From Cohnella faecalis (GTDB lineage: Bacteria > Bacillota > Bacilli > Paenibacillales > Paenibacillaceae), in NCBI RefSeq assembly GCF_003570905.1, contig NZ_QXJM01000040.1, positions 124,001 to 188,000 of the forward strand: 64,000 nt of DNA, read 5' to 3'. Positions 1 to 9,164 of this stretch are shown here, one piece after another. The notes under the pieces were generated by a model. It was not told the origin of the DNA. It made no database searches and saw only the letters and a list, made by a program, of their open reading frames with translations. Positions within the stretch are counted from its first letter, which is position 1. Each line of letters starts with the position of its first letter. Made by a program: the position numbers and the translations under genes.

Positions 1-54
1 GGGAACAATTACGATTTCTCGAACAACAGCAACAATATTGAGCAATCTTTCTAA
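1..54 (+). CDS. 3' end of an unidentified gene (truncated by window edge)
   Basis: Frame 1 is open from the first base and stops with TAA at 52-54. The 17 visible residues are rich in Asn and Ser (NNYDFSNNSNNIEQSF). A good intrinsic terminator follows 15 bases later, which supports this being the true end of a plus-strand gene. The family cannot be recognised from so short a tail. Confidence 0.5.
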   Translation, partial: GNNYDFSNNSNNIEQSF

Positions 55-69
55 AATCATATTCAACAC

Positions 70-110
70 GAAGACCCGGCTGCGCATTCTAATAGCCGGG
101 TCTTTGTCTT
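70..110 (+). terminator. Rho-independent terminator
   Basis: The inverted repeat AAGACCCGGCT / AGCCGGGTCTT closes on a 12-base loop and is followed by TTGTCTT. It would end the truncated gene at 1-54. Confidence 0.75.
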
Positions 111-128
111 ATACGGAGCGTGATTCCA

Positions 129-1079
129 ATGAAAAAAATGCTGCTCGGCATCGTTATGGCATTGCTCCTGTTGAACGGAAGTTTGCCGGTTACTGCCGCT
201 GCCGGAACGAACGATCAACTGTTCTGGACAGGCTCGTTCGACGAACCGAATTGGCTTGGCGTCAATCTTACGGTCGTCGACGGCAAGAAGAACGAGACCC
301 GGCGACTTTACAAGGGCGCCGCCACTTCCCTCGCCGTGGTCGGCGACTGGATTTATTTCTTGAAGCAGGACCCCGATTCCGAAGTGATTATGGGCAACAT
401 CGTCAAAATGAAAAAAGACGGCTCCAAGCTAACCGAAGTAACGAAAGGGAACGACATCCAGCAGTTTTACGTCGAGGGTCAATCGATTTATTTTGGCGGC
501 TACGATCGAAATTACAATTTTCAGCTCGGGGTCATGAGCCTTAACGGCACAGGTAAAAAAATCTTGCTCTCCAAAGCTCAGTTCTGGTCCTACTCCGCCA
601 TCAAGGGCTTTGTGTTCTACGTCGACATGAACAAGGACTCCCGCCTCTACCGGATAAAGCAGAACGGATCGGGAAAAACGGCGATATCCGCGGGAAAGCT
701 AGAGGAATACGGCAGCTTCGCCCTTTATGGCGACACTCTTTATTACGCGGAGATCGCGAGCAAAGGCACGACCAAGTGGTACTTGTCCGACCTTGACGGC
801 AAGAACAAGAAGGCGCTTGCTTCCAAGGGAACCCTCGCGCCAATCTCCTACCGGGACAAATGGTTCTATTATGAAGAAACGGTTCGCACATCGAAGACGA
901 CCGTCCGGTCGCTGCAAAAAATCAAGCGAGATGGCACCGGGAAGCAGGCTGTCTCGAATCTGTCGCCGAACGATCGCTTCATCGGTCTCGCAGGCGCCGC
1001 TTTCGTCTATAAGGCTCACGATGGAACCATTTATCAAATCGGGCAAGACGGCAAAATAACGAACCCGACGAAGTCCTGA
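129..1079 (+). CDS. Secreted DUF5050-type propeller-like protein
   Basis: A 316-residue exported protein of unknown function. The ATG at 129 is preferred over the in-frame GTG at 120 because GGAG at 114-117 is correctly spaced only for the ATG. Residues 1-26 form a classical signal peptide (MKKMLLGIV... ending near AAAG). The remainder contains at least five copies of a short motif of the type K-x-D/N-G-x-G/K-K (for example KQNGSGKTAIS, SLNGTGKKIL, KRDGTGKQAVS), each following a W/Y-Y/F strand. That is the pattern of DUF5050 / low-density-lipoprotein-receptor-like beta-propellers. It probably acts outside the cell or at the wall. It is a single gene bounded by terminators on both sides. Family assignment is by motif only. 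Confidence 0.75.
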   Translation: MKKMLLGIVMALLLLNGSLPVTAAAGTNDQLFWTGSFDEPNWLGVNLTVVDGKKNETRRLYKGAATSLAVVGDWIYFLKQDPDSEVIMGNIVKMKKDGSKLTEVTKGNDIQQFYVEGQSIYFGGYDRNYNFQLGVMSLNGTGKKILLSKAQFWSYSAIKGFVFYVDMNKDSRLYRIKQNGSGKTAISAGKLEEYGSFALYGDTLYYAEIASKGTTKWYLSDLDGKNKKALASKGTLAPISYRDKWFYYEETVRTSKTTVRSLQKIKRDGTGKQAVSNLSPNDRFIGLAGAAFVYKAHDGTIYQIGQDGKITNPTKS

Positions 1080-1093
1080 ACAATTTTCCACAC

Positions 1094-1128
1094 AAAAGCC
1101 CCGCCAATCTAATTTGGCGAGGCTTTTT
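1094..1128. terminator. Bidirectional terminator
   Basis: AAAAGCCCCGCCAA and TTGGCGAGGCTTTT pair around TCTAAT, with T and A tracts on either side. It lies between the convergent propeller-like gene and the deacetylase. Confidence 0.85.
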
Positions 1129-1131
1129 GCT

Positions 1132-1898
1132 TTACTTCCGCACTTCCCGGCTGCTGTGATAAAGCAGCTCCGATACGGTCACGAAGCGATACCCTTCGTT
1201 CTGAAGGCTCGGCAATATTCGGCTCAAAGCCTCTACCGTTTGCGTAGGCCCATGCACGTAATCGTGCAGCAAAATAATATCGCCGCCTCTAACGTTGCCA
1301 AGCACTTTGCGAACGATGCGGTTGACTCCGGGACGGGACCAGTCGTGGGTATCCTGATGCCACGACCAGAGCACCATCTGCAGCCCCTCTTCTTTGCCCA
1401 CAGCGATCATTCGGGGTTGAACAAGCCTCCCGGCGGACGAAACAGACGAGCTCGAACCCCGGTCGCCGCAAAAATCGTTTCTTGCGTATCGACGATTTCC
1501 TTCCGGATTTGCTCCGCCGTGAAGGAGGAGTCCAGCATCCGATGCGTGAACGTATGGTTCGCCAGCTCGTGTCCCTCGGCGGCTGCCCGCCTGAGAATAT
1601 CCGGATGCTCCTCGGCTTTACGGCCCATTACGAAAAAAGTCGCCTTGGCGTCGTACTTTTTGAGCAAATCCAGAATCCGCGGCGTATCCGTCGGATCGGG
1701 TCCGTCATCGAATGTGAGGGCAACTTGCTTTTCCTTGCTCGGCGCCTCCCATACGACGTCTCCTCGTGATTCGTAATAGTATCTGACGTTCGGAGCCGCT
1801 TGGACAAGCATGACCGGCATCACCGCAACCAGCAGACAAACAATAACGACGCTCCGAACGAAAAGCAGCTTAGAAGCCCTTATATTGAGGTTCTTCAT
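1132..1898 (-). CDS. Polysaccharide deacetylase (NodB family), frameshifted in this sequence
   Basis: About 255 residues once merged. The start at 1898 overlaps the end of the upstream DUF1657 gene. Residues 10-35 form a signal anchor. The NodB domain shows the catalytic TFDDGPD, the zinc-binding HxxxH region (ANHTFTH) and RPPGG, all before the break. The frame stops at TGA (1407-1409) after FNPE and resumes as MIAVGKEEGLQ with WSWHQDTHDW and ILLHD. The two halves share an ATGA overlap exactly where homologues read through, so a single A appears to be missing at 1410-1411. Such enzymes remove acetyl groups from peptidoglycan or chitin-like sugars outside the membrane. In sporeformers they often act on spore cortex or wall. 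Position next to the spoVA cluster fits, but substrate is not shown. It could be a real split gene rather than a sequencing error. Confidence 0.8.
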
Positions 1899-2076
1899 TC
1901 TCCAGTTGCGTAACGCGCCCCTCCACTTGATCGACGATAGCTTGCGTCTGGGCGGCCGCGTTCGTGAACAATGACTTCGCTTCCTGGTTCTGGGTGCTTA
2001 TCGCGAATTGCTCGAGACTGGCCTGTGCGCTTTTCAAAGAAGCGACACACGTTTTCACTTGCGACGATACGGTCAC
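1870..2076 (-). CDS. DUF1657 protein of the spoVA cluster
   Basis: A 68-residue all-helical protein (QVKTCVASLKSAQASLEQFA...) typical of DUF1657, a small family found with mobile spoVA operons. The GTG start at 2076 follows AAAGGTGAT. It is transcribed divergently from spoVAC and overlaps the start of the deacetylase by 29 bases, implying one transcript. A second, related DUF1657-like segment is fused to the C-terminus of the DUF421 protein encoded at 3744-4604. The molecular role is unknown. Confidence 0.85.
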   Translation of the reverse strand: MTVSSQVKTCVASLKSAQASLEQFAISTQNQEAKSLFTNAAAQTQAIVDQVEGRVTQLENEEPQYKGF

Positions 2077-2226
2077 ATGATCACCTTTTCCTTTGGAATT
2101 TTCCCTTGTAAGGACCCCATTACTTTGCCCCGCGGCACCGATTTTTAAGAATCAAATATTTGGAAGTTCTAAAATCCCGTTTTGGAGGAATCCTCACCTT
2201 AGTTTGGAAAACGAGGTGATCTAGAC

Positions 2227-2691
2227 GTGGCCAATAAAAAAACGAAAAAGCTCACTCCCGTTCAGCAGCAATATCAGCAAGCAGCTCTAAGACGTATTCC
2301 TCCGCGCCCTTTCGTCAAAAACGGACTGCGAGCCTTCCTCGTCGGCGGAACGATCTGCCTGGCCGGGCAAGGTATTCAGCAAGCGCTAATCCACTACGGG
2401 GGCATGAACAAGCAGCAGGCGGCAAGTCCGACCGTCGCCATACTCATCATCGTATCCGTGATCCTGACCAGTCTCGGCGTCTACGACAAGCTCGGGCAAT
2501 GGGCGGGTGCCGGATCGGCCGTTCCGGTAACCGGCTTCGCCAACTCGATGGCGTCCGCGGCGATCGAGCATCGAAGCGAAGGTCTCGTGCTGGGGTCGGC
2601 CACGAACATGTTCAAGCTGGCAGGCTCGGTTATCGTCTTCGGCACGGTCGCGGCTTTCGTTATCGCCTTTATTCGTTTGATTTTCCGATAA
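2227..2691 (+). CDS. spoVAC: Stage V sporulation protein AC
   Basis: A 154-residue integral membrane protein with about four hydrophobic segments (near residues 35-55, 68-88, 105-120 and 130-152). It keeps the family signature PRPFVKNGLRAFLVGGTICLAGQG and the polar loop with GFANSM. SpoVAC is part of the inner-spore-membrane SpoVA channel that moves Ca-dipicolinic acid and behaves as a mechanosensitive channel. The start is GTG with GAGGTGAT upstream. It is first in a tight cluster with spoVAD and a DUF421 gene. Confidence 0.93.
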   Translation: MANKKTKKLTPVQQQYQQAALRRIPPRPFVKNGLRAFLVGGTICLAGQGIQQALIHYGGMNKQQAASPTVAILIIVSVILTSLGVYDKLGQWAGAGSAVPVTGFANSMASAAIEHRSEGLVLGSATNMFKLAGSVIVFGTVAAFVIAFIRLIFR

Positions 2692-2701
2692 GGGGTTGAT
2701 T

Positions 2702-3724
2702 GTGGCAATGCTCAAAGGACACCAAAGCTGGATATTCCGCCGGAGGCCGGTTATTACGGGAACGGCCGCCGTCGTCGGACCTTTCGAAGGTAGAGGGCCG
2801 TTGGGGGACGATTTCGATATTGTCCATGGCGACTCCATGGTCGGGCAAGATAGTTGGGAGAAGGCGGAGCAAGCGTTGTTGGAGGAGGCGGCCAATGTTG
2901 CGATTCAGCATGCCGGCATTACCAAGGAACAGGTTCACTTTCACGTCGGCGGCGATCTGATGAACCAGATCACGAGCACCAGCTATACCGCGCGCACGAT
3001 GACGATTCCGTACATCGGCGTCTTCGGCGCTTGCTCCACCTCGATGGAGAGTCTGGCGCTGGGCGCTCAGCTCGTCGATTCCGGCGCCGCCAAGCATGTG
3101 CTCGTCGGGACTTGCAGCCACAATTCCAGCGCGGAAAAGCAGTTTCGCTATCCGACAGAATACGGATCCCAGAAGCCTCCGACGGCGCAATATACAGTGA
3201 CCGGAGCAGGAGCCGCCGTCGTATCCGATGAAGGGGACGGCCCTGTCGTCGTGGCCGCCACAATCGGCAGAGTCGTCGACATGGGGATCAAAAATCCGTT
3301 CAACATGGGCGCTGCGATGGCTCCCGCCGCTGTCGATACGATCACGGCGCACTTTCGCGACCTACAGGTCGGTCCGGACCATTACGATCTCATCGTTACG
3401 GGAGATCTTGCAAAGGTCGGCTACGAAATCGCCAGCGACTTGTTCGAAAAACACGATATTCCCATGCACAAGACCCGTTACCGGGACTGCGGAATGCTAA
3501 TCTACGACTACGAAAAACAGATGGTTCAATCCGGCGGCAGCGGCTGCGGCTGCTCGGCGGTCGTCACTTACGGGCACCTGATAAAAAAATTGCGAAAGCG
3601 GGAATTCCGCCGGATTCTCGTCGTCGCGACAGGTGCGCTCTTGTCGCCGATCGCCATGCAGCAAGGGGAGACGATTCCCGGCATCGCGCACGCCGTAGCA
3701 ATCGAGGCCCCCGAATCCATCTAG
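2702..3724 (+). CDS. spoVAD: Stage V sporulation protein AD
   Basis: About 340 residues with the thiolase/KAS-III-like fold of SpoVAD: FGACSTSME, SSAEKQFRYPTEYG, GSAMAPAA-like GAAMAPAAVDT and GSGCGCSAVVT are all present. SpoVAD is the soluble SpoVA subunit that binds dipicolinic acid. AAGGGG at 2690-2695 is six bases before GTG 2702; TTG at 2696 is too close to it, and ATG 2708 is also possible. The coding region follows spoVAC within a few bases, so the two are co-transcribed. The next gene is DUF421 and not the expected spoVAE. Confidence 0.93.
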   Translation: MAMLKGHQSWIFRRRPVITGTAAVVGPFEGRGPLGDDFDIVHGDSMVGQDSWEKAEQALLEEAANVAIQHAGITKEQVHFHVGGDLMNQITSTSYTARTMTIPYIGVFGACSTSMESLALGAQLVDSGAAKHVLVGTCSHNSSAEKQFRYPTEYGSQKPPTAQYTVTGAGAAVVSDEGDGPVVVAATIGRVVDMGIKNPFNMGAAMAPAAVDTITAHFRDLQVGPDHYDLIVTGDLAKVGYEIASDLFEKHDIPMHKTRYRDCGMLIYDYEKQMVQSGGSGCGCSAVVTYGHLIKKLRKREFRRILVVATGALLSPIAMQQGETIPGIAHAVAIEAPESI

Positions 3725-3743
3725 CGGAAGGAGCAAAAAAGGC

Positions 3744-4604
3744 GTGCCTGAATGGACCCATATCGTGTTCCGCTCCCTCGGAGCCTTAGTTGTTCTATTT
3801 ATTATGGCCCGCATACTGGGCAAGAAGCAGATTTCGCAGTTGACCTTCTTCGAGTATGTTATGGGAATTACACTCGGCGAATTGGCGGGCTTCATCTCCA
3901 CCGACCTGGAGGCTCACTATACCCACGGTCTCATCGCCATGCTCGTCTGGTTCACCATTCCGTTCCTGCTGGAGCTTCTGACGCTGAAGAGCATCAAGCT
4001 GCGGCATCTGCTCGAAGGAAAAGAGCGCGTCGTCATCAAGGAAGGCAAGGTGCTGGAGAACAACCTGAAGAAAGAGCGGTTGACTGCGGACGAGCTGCTC
4101 GAACAGCTGCGGGCGAAGAGCGTCTTCAACCTTGCCGACGTCGAATTCGCGGCTATGGAGACGAACGGCGATCTCAGCATCCTGCTGAAAAAGGACAAGC
4201 AGCCATTGACCCCGAGCGACATGAACATGAAGAAGGTCACGGAGGTCGCCCCCCAGACGGTCATTATCGACGGCAAAATCATGGACGAGCCGCTCGCGAC
4301 GATCGGGCTGAGCCGCGGCTGGCTCCGAACCGAGCTCGAAAAAATCGGCGTCAGCGTCGACAATGTATTCCTCGGTCAAGTGGATGCTTATCAGCAGCTT
4401 TACGTCGATCTGTTCGACGATAAGCTCCAGGTTCCCGCGCCGCAAGGCAAAGCGCTTCTGCTCGCGACGCTGAAGAAGTCGCAAGCGGATCTGGAGCTGT
4501 TCGCAATCGCGACCCGCAGCCCTGCAGCGAAAGCAATGTACGAAACGAACTCTGCGGCTTTGCAGCAAGTCATATCGGACCTTCGTCCGATTCTGAACGG
4601 ATAG
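3744..4604 (+). CDS. DUF421 (YetF-like) membrane protein with C-terminal DUF1657-like segment
   Basis: A 286-residue protein starting at GTG 3744 after GGAAGGAG. Residues 5-80 contain three predicted membrane helices with the DUF421 signature (RILGKKQISQLTFFEYVMGITLG). Residues 85-195 form the cytosolic YetF alpha/beta part. The last 60 residues (from KALLLATLKKSQADLELFA) match the helical pattern of the separate DUF1657 protein encoded at 1870-2076, so this is a fusion of the two families. DUF421 and DUF1657 genes accompany mobile spoVA operons that influence spore heat resistance in Bacillus. Function of the pair is not established. The stop codon is only four bases from a 51-bp repeat array. 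Confidence 0.88.
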   Translation: MPEWTHIVFRSLGALVVLFIMARILGKKQISQLTFFEYVMGITLGELAGFISTDLEAHYTHGLIAMLVWFTIPFLLELLTLKSIKLRHLLEGKERVVIKEGKVLENNLKKERLTADELLEQLRAKSVFNLADVEFAAMETNGDLSILLKKDKQPLTPSDMNMKKVTEVAPQTVIIDGKIMDEPLATIGLSRGWLRTELEKIGVSVDNVFLGQVDAYQQLYVDLFDDKLQVPAPQGKALLLATLKKSQADLELFAIATRSPAAKAMYETNSAALQQVISDLRPILNG

Positions 4605-4608
4605 CAAA

Positions 4609-5212
4609 TGTATGGTACCTCGTACCACTGTTGCGCTCCCGGACACGTTTCCCGCTCAATGTACGGTACCTCGTACCACTGTTGCGCTCCCGGACGCGCT
4701 TCACGCCCAATGTACGGTACCTCGTACCACTGTTGCGCTCCCGGACGCGCTTCACGCCCAATGTATGGTACCTCGTACCACTGTTGCGCGCCCGAACACG
4801 TTTCCCGCTCAATGTACGGTACCTCGTACCACTGTTGCGCTCCCGGACACGTTTCCCGCTCAATGTACGGTACCTCGTACCACTGTTGCGCTCCCGGACA
4901 CGTTTCCCGCTCAATATACGGTACCCCGTACCACTGTTGCGCTCCCGGACGCGCTTCACGCTCAATGTATGGTACCTCGTACCACTGTTGCGCTCCCGGA
5001 CACGTTTCCCGCTCAATGTACGGTACCTCGTACCACTGTTGCGCTCCCGGACGCGCTTCACGCTCAATGTATGGTACCTCGTACCATTGTTGCGCTCCCG
5101 GACACGTTTCCCGCTCAATGTACGGTACCTCGTACCACTGTTGCGCTCCCGGACGCGCTTCACGCTCAATGTATGGTACCTCATACCATTGTTGCTCGTC
5201 CGTACACGCTTC
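4609..5212 (+). repeat. 51-bp tandem repeat array 1 (type I, about 12 copies)
   Basis: Twelve head-to-tail units, each 51 bp, the last one decayed. Every unit holds TATGGTACCTCGTACCACTG, where TGGTAC and GTACCA pair around CTC, followed by TTGCGCTCCCGGAC. Two variants alternate: one continues ACACGTTTCCCGC, the other ACGCGCTTCACGC. The array fills the gap between the convergent spoVA/DUF421 and DUF418 genes. All three plus frames are open only because 51 is divisible by three. There is no start signal or codon bias to support a protein. Confidence 0.95.
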
Positions 5213-5273
5213 AATAGTGGCTATCCCGTGAGCCAATACAGCCCTTCCAGGGCAGCCCCATGCTCATTGGCGC

Positions 5274-6497
5274 TTACCCGACGTTCGCGCCGATCGGATC
5301 GGGCACGGGAACTTTCCGAGTGCGCGGCCTGCCGCTTAGCGACCAATAGGTTACCATTCGCAGCACCCTCTCCATCGGCCCGATCTTGAATCGGCTCAGC
5401 AGGAGCAAGGACGCGGCAGCCTGCACAGAGTAAATTCCCGCAGCCAGCAGCACGCCGCTTAGAACGCCCAGCTTTCCGAACCATCCGAAGCCGTAACCGT
5501 AGAAAAGCGTGGTGCAAATAACCGATTGCATGAGATAGTTGGTCAGCGACATTTTTCCGACAGCCTGAAACGCCCTTGCGACGACATTGCGATCCGGGAC
5601 GATTGAAAATAGGAGCGCCGCCAAAGCGATATACCCGAGCGCCAACATGCCGGCCCCCGCCGTTAACCAAACGCCGCTCCAAGCTGAGGAAAGGTGCAGA
5701 ACAGCCCAGCTCTTCAAGCCCAGACCGATCGGCAATAGGACAGACGCGCTTCCAATATACCGTCGGCGTTCCCTCCCGGGATCATGAAACCATCGCTTGC
5801 CCGCAGCTATAATGCCTAGGAGAAACATCGGGAGCATCGCAATGATAACGACAGCTGCCAGCACTGCCCCGTTACCCGGCAAGTCGGGAATATCCGGATC
5901 GTCGCTCAGTCGAAAATCGAATATCTCCGCGTAAGAGCCATGCTGGTACACCTCGATTGAACGTTCCACATACTCTTCGATCCGCTGCTTTTCCTCTTTC
6001 TCCGACTTCGAATCCCCCGTTCCGTAGCCGGCGGCAATTAATACGAGACTTAACAGGAGCGTCCATATAATCAGAGTTTTCGGCTTGCGGTTAGCAAACA
6101 AGAGCAGGGCGAATCCCATCGTCCCGTAGCCCATCAGGATGTCGCCCTCCCATAGAGCGAAGCTGTGTGCTATCCCGAAAACGATCAGCATCACAAAACG
6201 CCGGACCAGAACCCAGCCGGGCTTCAGGCCGCGTTGAACCAGCCCTCTCCTCAGCTTGTATACTCCGTACCCAAACAAAAACATGAAGATCGGAATAAAG
6301 TTTCCGTCAACGACAATTTGGAGTCCTCGATGGGCCCACTCGTCGATGCGGGACAGATGGAAGGCACTCCCCGCTTCCATTCCGTAAAAGCCGTACTGAA
6401 AAATAACCATATTCGCCATTAGAATGCCGAGCAAGCACAATCCTCTAATTTTATCGACTGCGCCTACCCGATTTCCTTGCTCGTCGATGCTCGTCAT
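5274..6497 (-). CDS. DUF418 family membrane protein
   Basis: About 407 residues, with eight or more hydrophobic helices. It opens with the family motif R-I/V-x-x-V-DKIRGLCLLGILMANM. The conserved C-terminal DUF418 core (GKMSLTNYLMQSVICTTLFYGYGFGWFGKLG) is present. ATG 6497 is chosen over ATG 6518 because GAGGTGAAGAAG immediately precedes it. DUF418 proteins (YeiB-like) are integral membrane proteins of uncertain role, with an acyltransferase-3-like topology. It stands alone, convergent to the spoVA cluster and divergent from the two-component pair. Confidence 0.85.
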   Translation of the reverse strand: MTSIDEQGNRVGAVDKIRGLCLLGILMANMVIFQYGFYGMEAGSAFHLSRIDEWAHRGLQIVVDGNFIPIFMFLFGYGVYKLRRGLVQRGLKPGWVLVRRFVMLIVFGIAHSFALWEGDILMGYGTMGFALLLFANRKPKTLIIWTLLLSLVLIAAGYGTGDSKSEKEEKQRIEEYVERSIEVYQHGSYAEIFDFRLSDDPDIPDLPGNGAVLAAVVIIAMLPMFLLGIIAAGKRWFHDPGRERRRYIGSASVLLPIGLGLKSWAVLHLSSAWSGVWLTAGAGMLALGYIALAALLFSIVPDRNVVARAFQAVGKMSLTNYLMQSVICTTLFYGYGFGWFGKLGVLSGVLLAAGIYSVQAAASLLLLSRFKIGPMERVLRMVTYWSLSGRPRTRKVPVPDPIGANVG

Positions 6498-6637
6498 CTT
6501 CTTCACCTCGACACTCATCCTATCGCACCGCGGTGAACGGGGATCGAACGGAGTCGAAACGGATAATTAATTTTTTCCGTCATTTCGTTCAACTTCTGTT
6601 AAGGTTTTCAAGCTATCATATTATTAGGTGATAGGTG

Positions 6638-7363
6638 ATGAATCCGAGAATCTTAATCGTGGACGACGAGCCGTCCATCGTGAAAATGCTGCATATGGTG
6701 CTGCAAAAAGAAGGCTTCGAGCAAATCTATACCGCCGGATCGTGCCGGGCTGCCCTCGACGCGCTCGATCGGCATGGCGCGGACATCGTGCTGCTCGACG
6801 TCATGCTGCCGGACGGCAGCGGCTTCGAGCTGATCTCGCAAATAAGGACGCGCGGAAATCCGCACGTCTTCTTCCTGACGGCCAAGGTGTCCGACCTCGA
6901 TAAGCTGACGGGCTTCGCCATGGGCGGCGACGATTACATTACGAAGCCCTTCAATCCGTTGGAGATCGCCGCCAGAATCAAAGCTCGCCTTCGCCGAACC
7001 GATTCGTCAGCCGTTGCAGGATTGCCGGCCTCGCCGTCAAGCTCCTCGCCAAGCTATGATTTCGGCCGTTTTCGCCTATTCGAGGCTTCGGGAGAGCTCT
7101 ATGTCGGGGACGCGCTCGTCAGTTGTCCCGCGCAAGTGTTCCAGCTGCTGCTTTACTTCTGCAAGCATCCCGGCATTCTTTTCTCCAAAACGCAGCTCTA
7201 TGAGGCGGTATGGGGTATCGACGGCTTTGGCGACGACAATACGGTTACGGTTCATATTCGCCGGATACGCGAACGGATCGAAGCGGACCCGAGCGCGCCC
7301 AAGCATCTCGTCACGGTACGCGGATTAGGTTACAAGCTGTCCAAGGAGTATTTGAGAAGATGA
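6638..7363 (+). CDS. OmpR-family response regulator
   Basis: A 241-residue regulator. The receiver domain covers residues 4-115 with the acidic pair DDE (9-11), phospho-acceptor Asp54 (LLDVMLPDG) and the conserved K in ITKPF. A winged-helix DNA-binding domain fills about 145-240. ATG 6638 is preferred to GTG 6635 because AGGTG at 6626-6630 is better placed. The gene ends in an ATGA overlap with the kinase gene, so the two are translated together. The target genes are not evident; no transporter or other effector follows. Confidence 0.92.
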   Translation: MNPRILIVDDEPSIVKMLHMVLQKEGFEQIYTAGSCRAALDALDRHGADIVLLDVMLPDGSGFELISQIRTRGNPHVFFLTAKVSDLDKLTGFAMGGDDYITKPFNPLEIAARIKARLRRTDSSAVAGLPASPSSSSPSYDFGRFRLFEASGELYVGDALVSCPAQVFQLLLYFCKHPGILFSKTQLYEAVWGIDGFGDDNTVTVHIRRIRERIEADPSAPKHLVTVRGLGYKLSKEYLRR

Positions 7364-9111
7364 AAAAAATGAAAATACAGCGCAGACTGGCCTTCCAATT
7401 TACTTTTCAATTGATTATCTACTCCGTCCTGATCATAGCGATCACGCTGGTGTTCGTCATTGCGTTCACCGAGCAGCTGTCCAAATCGGAAATCAAGAAC
7501 AACTTCCCTCATGGCGCATTGGATATGATGGTTACCGAAGCGGTAACCGAGGATACGCTTTCTCTATCCGATTTCTGGACCCGGCTTATCGAGGAGCGGC
7601 GGATGTGGCTGCAGGTCATCGACGAAAACGGCGTCGTCGTCTACAAGGTGAACGTCCCTGCCTCGCAGCCGTCGTCCTATTCGGTCGCCCAGCTTCTGAC
7701 GATTACAGATACGGAACGATTCGGCCCTTATACCGTCAACTCGCAGCTCGACGACTCCTCCGAATCTCCGTATCTTTTTCTGCTCGGCTATGAGAACCCG
7801 AAGCTGGAGCAATTGATCTCCTGGTTCGACGCTTATCAAAGCAAAGGTCTCGTGAACGACGCGGCGAAGGATGGCCTGCTTGAGCAATTGAGTGCCAGCG
7901 ACGGGTATTTGACGATTGTGAACGATCACGGCGAAATCGTTCAGACAATCGGAGATCCGTCGTTGACTCCGAAAGCCTTCAAACCGCTGGAGCTGCTGTC
8001 GATGCGGCAATCTCCCGATAACTACGACACCGGCGTCATCGCCTACCAGCCGGAATCCGCGGCGATTACCTGGATTCTTCATACTCCGAACGATACTTAT
8101 AGAGTCTCGGACATCCCGGAGCTGAAGGACGCCATAGGCGTCATGATCGCAATCGCAGGCGTCGCTCTGTTTCTATCTCTCGCCTCTTCCATATGGCACG
8201 GCTATCGCTACGGCCGTCCGCTTCTCCTGTTCGCAGGATGGTTCGAGCGAATGGGGCAAGGCATGTATGACTCGGCGCTTTCGCCCCGCGAACGGCGCAT
8301 CGTCTTCCGGCGCAACGGCAAGCTTCGCGTCCGGTTCCGACTGTACAAGGAAGTCATCCAGTCGTTCCATTCCATGGCCGAGAAGCTGGCGCAGACCGAG
8401 AAGGACCGCGCGCTTTTGGACAAGACGCGCGAGGAGTGGATGACCGGCATCTCGCACGACCTCCGCACTCCGCTGTCCACTATTCAAGGCTATGGCTATA
8501 TTTTGGAGAACAAGCCCGACGGCTGGAGCCCCGAAGAGCTTCAAGAGATGGGGACCATGATTCGGGAGAAGGGCGATTACATGCTGGAGCTTATCCGGGA
8601 CTTCTCCTATGTATTCCAATTAAAGCAGGCTTCCTTTCCGTTCGAGCGGGAACGGATCGATATCGACGAGCTGCTGCGCCGGTCGGTGCTGAAATATGTG
8701 AACGATGCGACGCTCGCCGAGGCTGAGTTCGTCTACGACGGCGAGGAACGTCCCGTTCCCGTGCTCGGGAACGCCATGTGGCTTCAACGTCTCGTGGACA
8801 ACCTGTTGTCCAATGCGGTCAATCACAATCTTCCCGGCGTTATCGTTACGGTGTCCAGCGGCCTGATCGGCGGCGAAGCTTATATTAAAGTGTCGGACAA
8901 CGGCAGAGGAATGGACGAGGAAACGAAGCGGAATTTGTTCGAGAGATACTATCGAGGAACGAATACGGAGGAATCGACCGTAGGCTCTGGACTTGGCATG
9001 AGCATCGCCAAAATGATCGCGGAAGCCCACCAAGGCCGCATCGAGGTGCGCTCGTCGGTTGGCAGTGGCACGGAAATCGCCGTTTTTTTCGCTCTTGCGG
9101 CGAAGGAGTGA
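7360..9111 (+). CDS. Sensor histidine kinase
   Basis: A 583-residue membrane kinase. Two membrane helices (about 14-36 and 257-279) enclose a 220-residue extracellular sensor with no recognised fold. This is followed by a HisKA domain with His366 in GISHDLRTP, and an HATPase domain with the N box (DNLLSNAVNHN), DNGRGM and GSGLGMSIAKM. All catalytic motifs are intact. It partners the regulator encoded just upstream, with which it overlaps by four bases. The extracytoplasmic sensor suggests an envelope or extracellular signal, but the ligand cannot be read from sequence. Confidence 0.92.
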   Translation: MKKMKIQRRLAFQFTFQLIIYSVLIIAITLVFVIAFTEQLSKSEIKNNFPHGALDMMVTEAVTEDTLSLSDFWTRLIEERRMWLQVIDENGVVVYKVNVPASQPSSYSVAQLLTITDTERFGPYTVNSQLDDSSESPYLFLLGYENPKLEQLISWFDAYQSKGLVNDAAKDGLLEQLSASDGYLTIVNDHGEIVQTIGDPSLTPKAFKPLELLSMRQSPDNYDTGVIAYQPESAAITWILHTPNDTYRVSDIPELKDAIGVMIAIAGVALFLSLASSIWHGYRYGRPLLLFAGWFERMGQGMYDSALSPRERRIVFRRNGKLRVRFRLYKEVIQSFHSMAEKLAQTEKDRALLDKTREEWMTGISHDLRTPLSTIQGYGYILENKPDGWSPEELQEMGTMIREKGDYMLELIRDFSYVFQLKQASFPFERERIDIDELLRRSVLKYVNDATLAEAEFVYDGEERPVPVLGNAMWLQRLVDNLLSNAVNHNLPGVIVTVSSGLIGGEAYIKVSDNGRGMDEETKRNLFERYYRGTNTEESTVGSGLGMSIAKMIAEAHQGRIEVRSSVGSGTEIAVFFALAAKE

Positions 9112-9114
9112 GGT

Positions 9115-9153
9115 AAGGCTGTCCCATGAGTGAGCTTTTGGGACAGCCTTTGA
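9115..9153 (+). terminator. Stem-loop terminator after the kinase
   Basis: AAGGCTGTCCCA and TGGGACAGCCTT pair over a 12-base loop immediately after the kinase stop. The following T-run is poor, so termination strength is uncertain. Confidence 0.6.
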
Positions 9154-9164
9154 TGCGTTCGATC

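Noticed and set aside
4605..5273. spoVAE hidden in the gap after DUF421
   Set aside because: The gap contains only the repeat array; no spoVAE-like membrane frame is present on either strand.
4608..5389. Several overlapping long open frames (up to 278 codons) through array 1, and similar ones through the other arrays
   Set aside because: They arise because a 51-bp unit is divisible by three and free of stops. Frames on both strands are equally open, there is no ribosome site or codon bias, and the proteins would be perfect 17-residue repeats in every frame.
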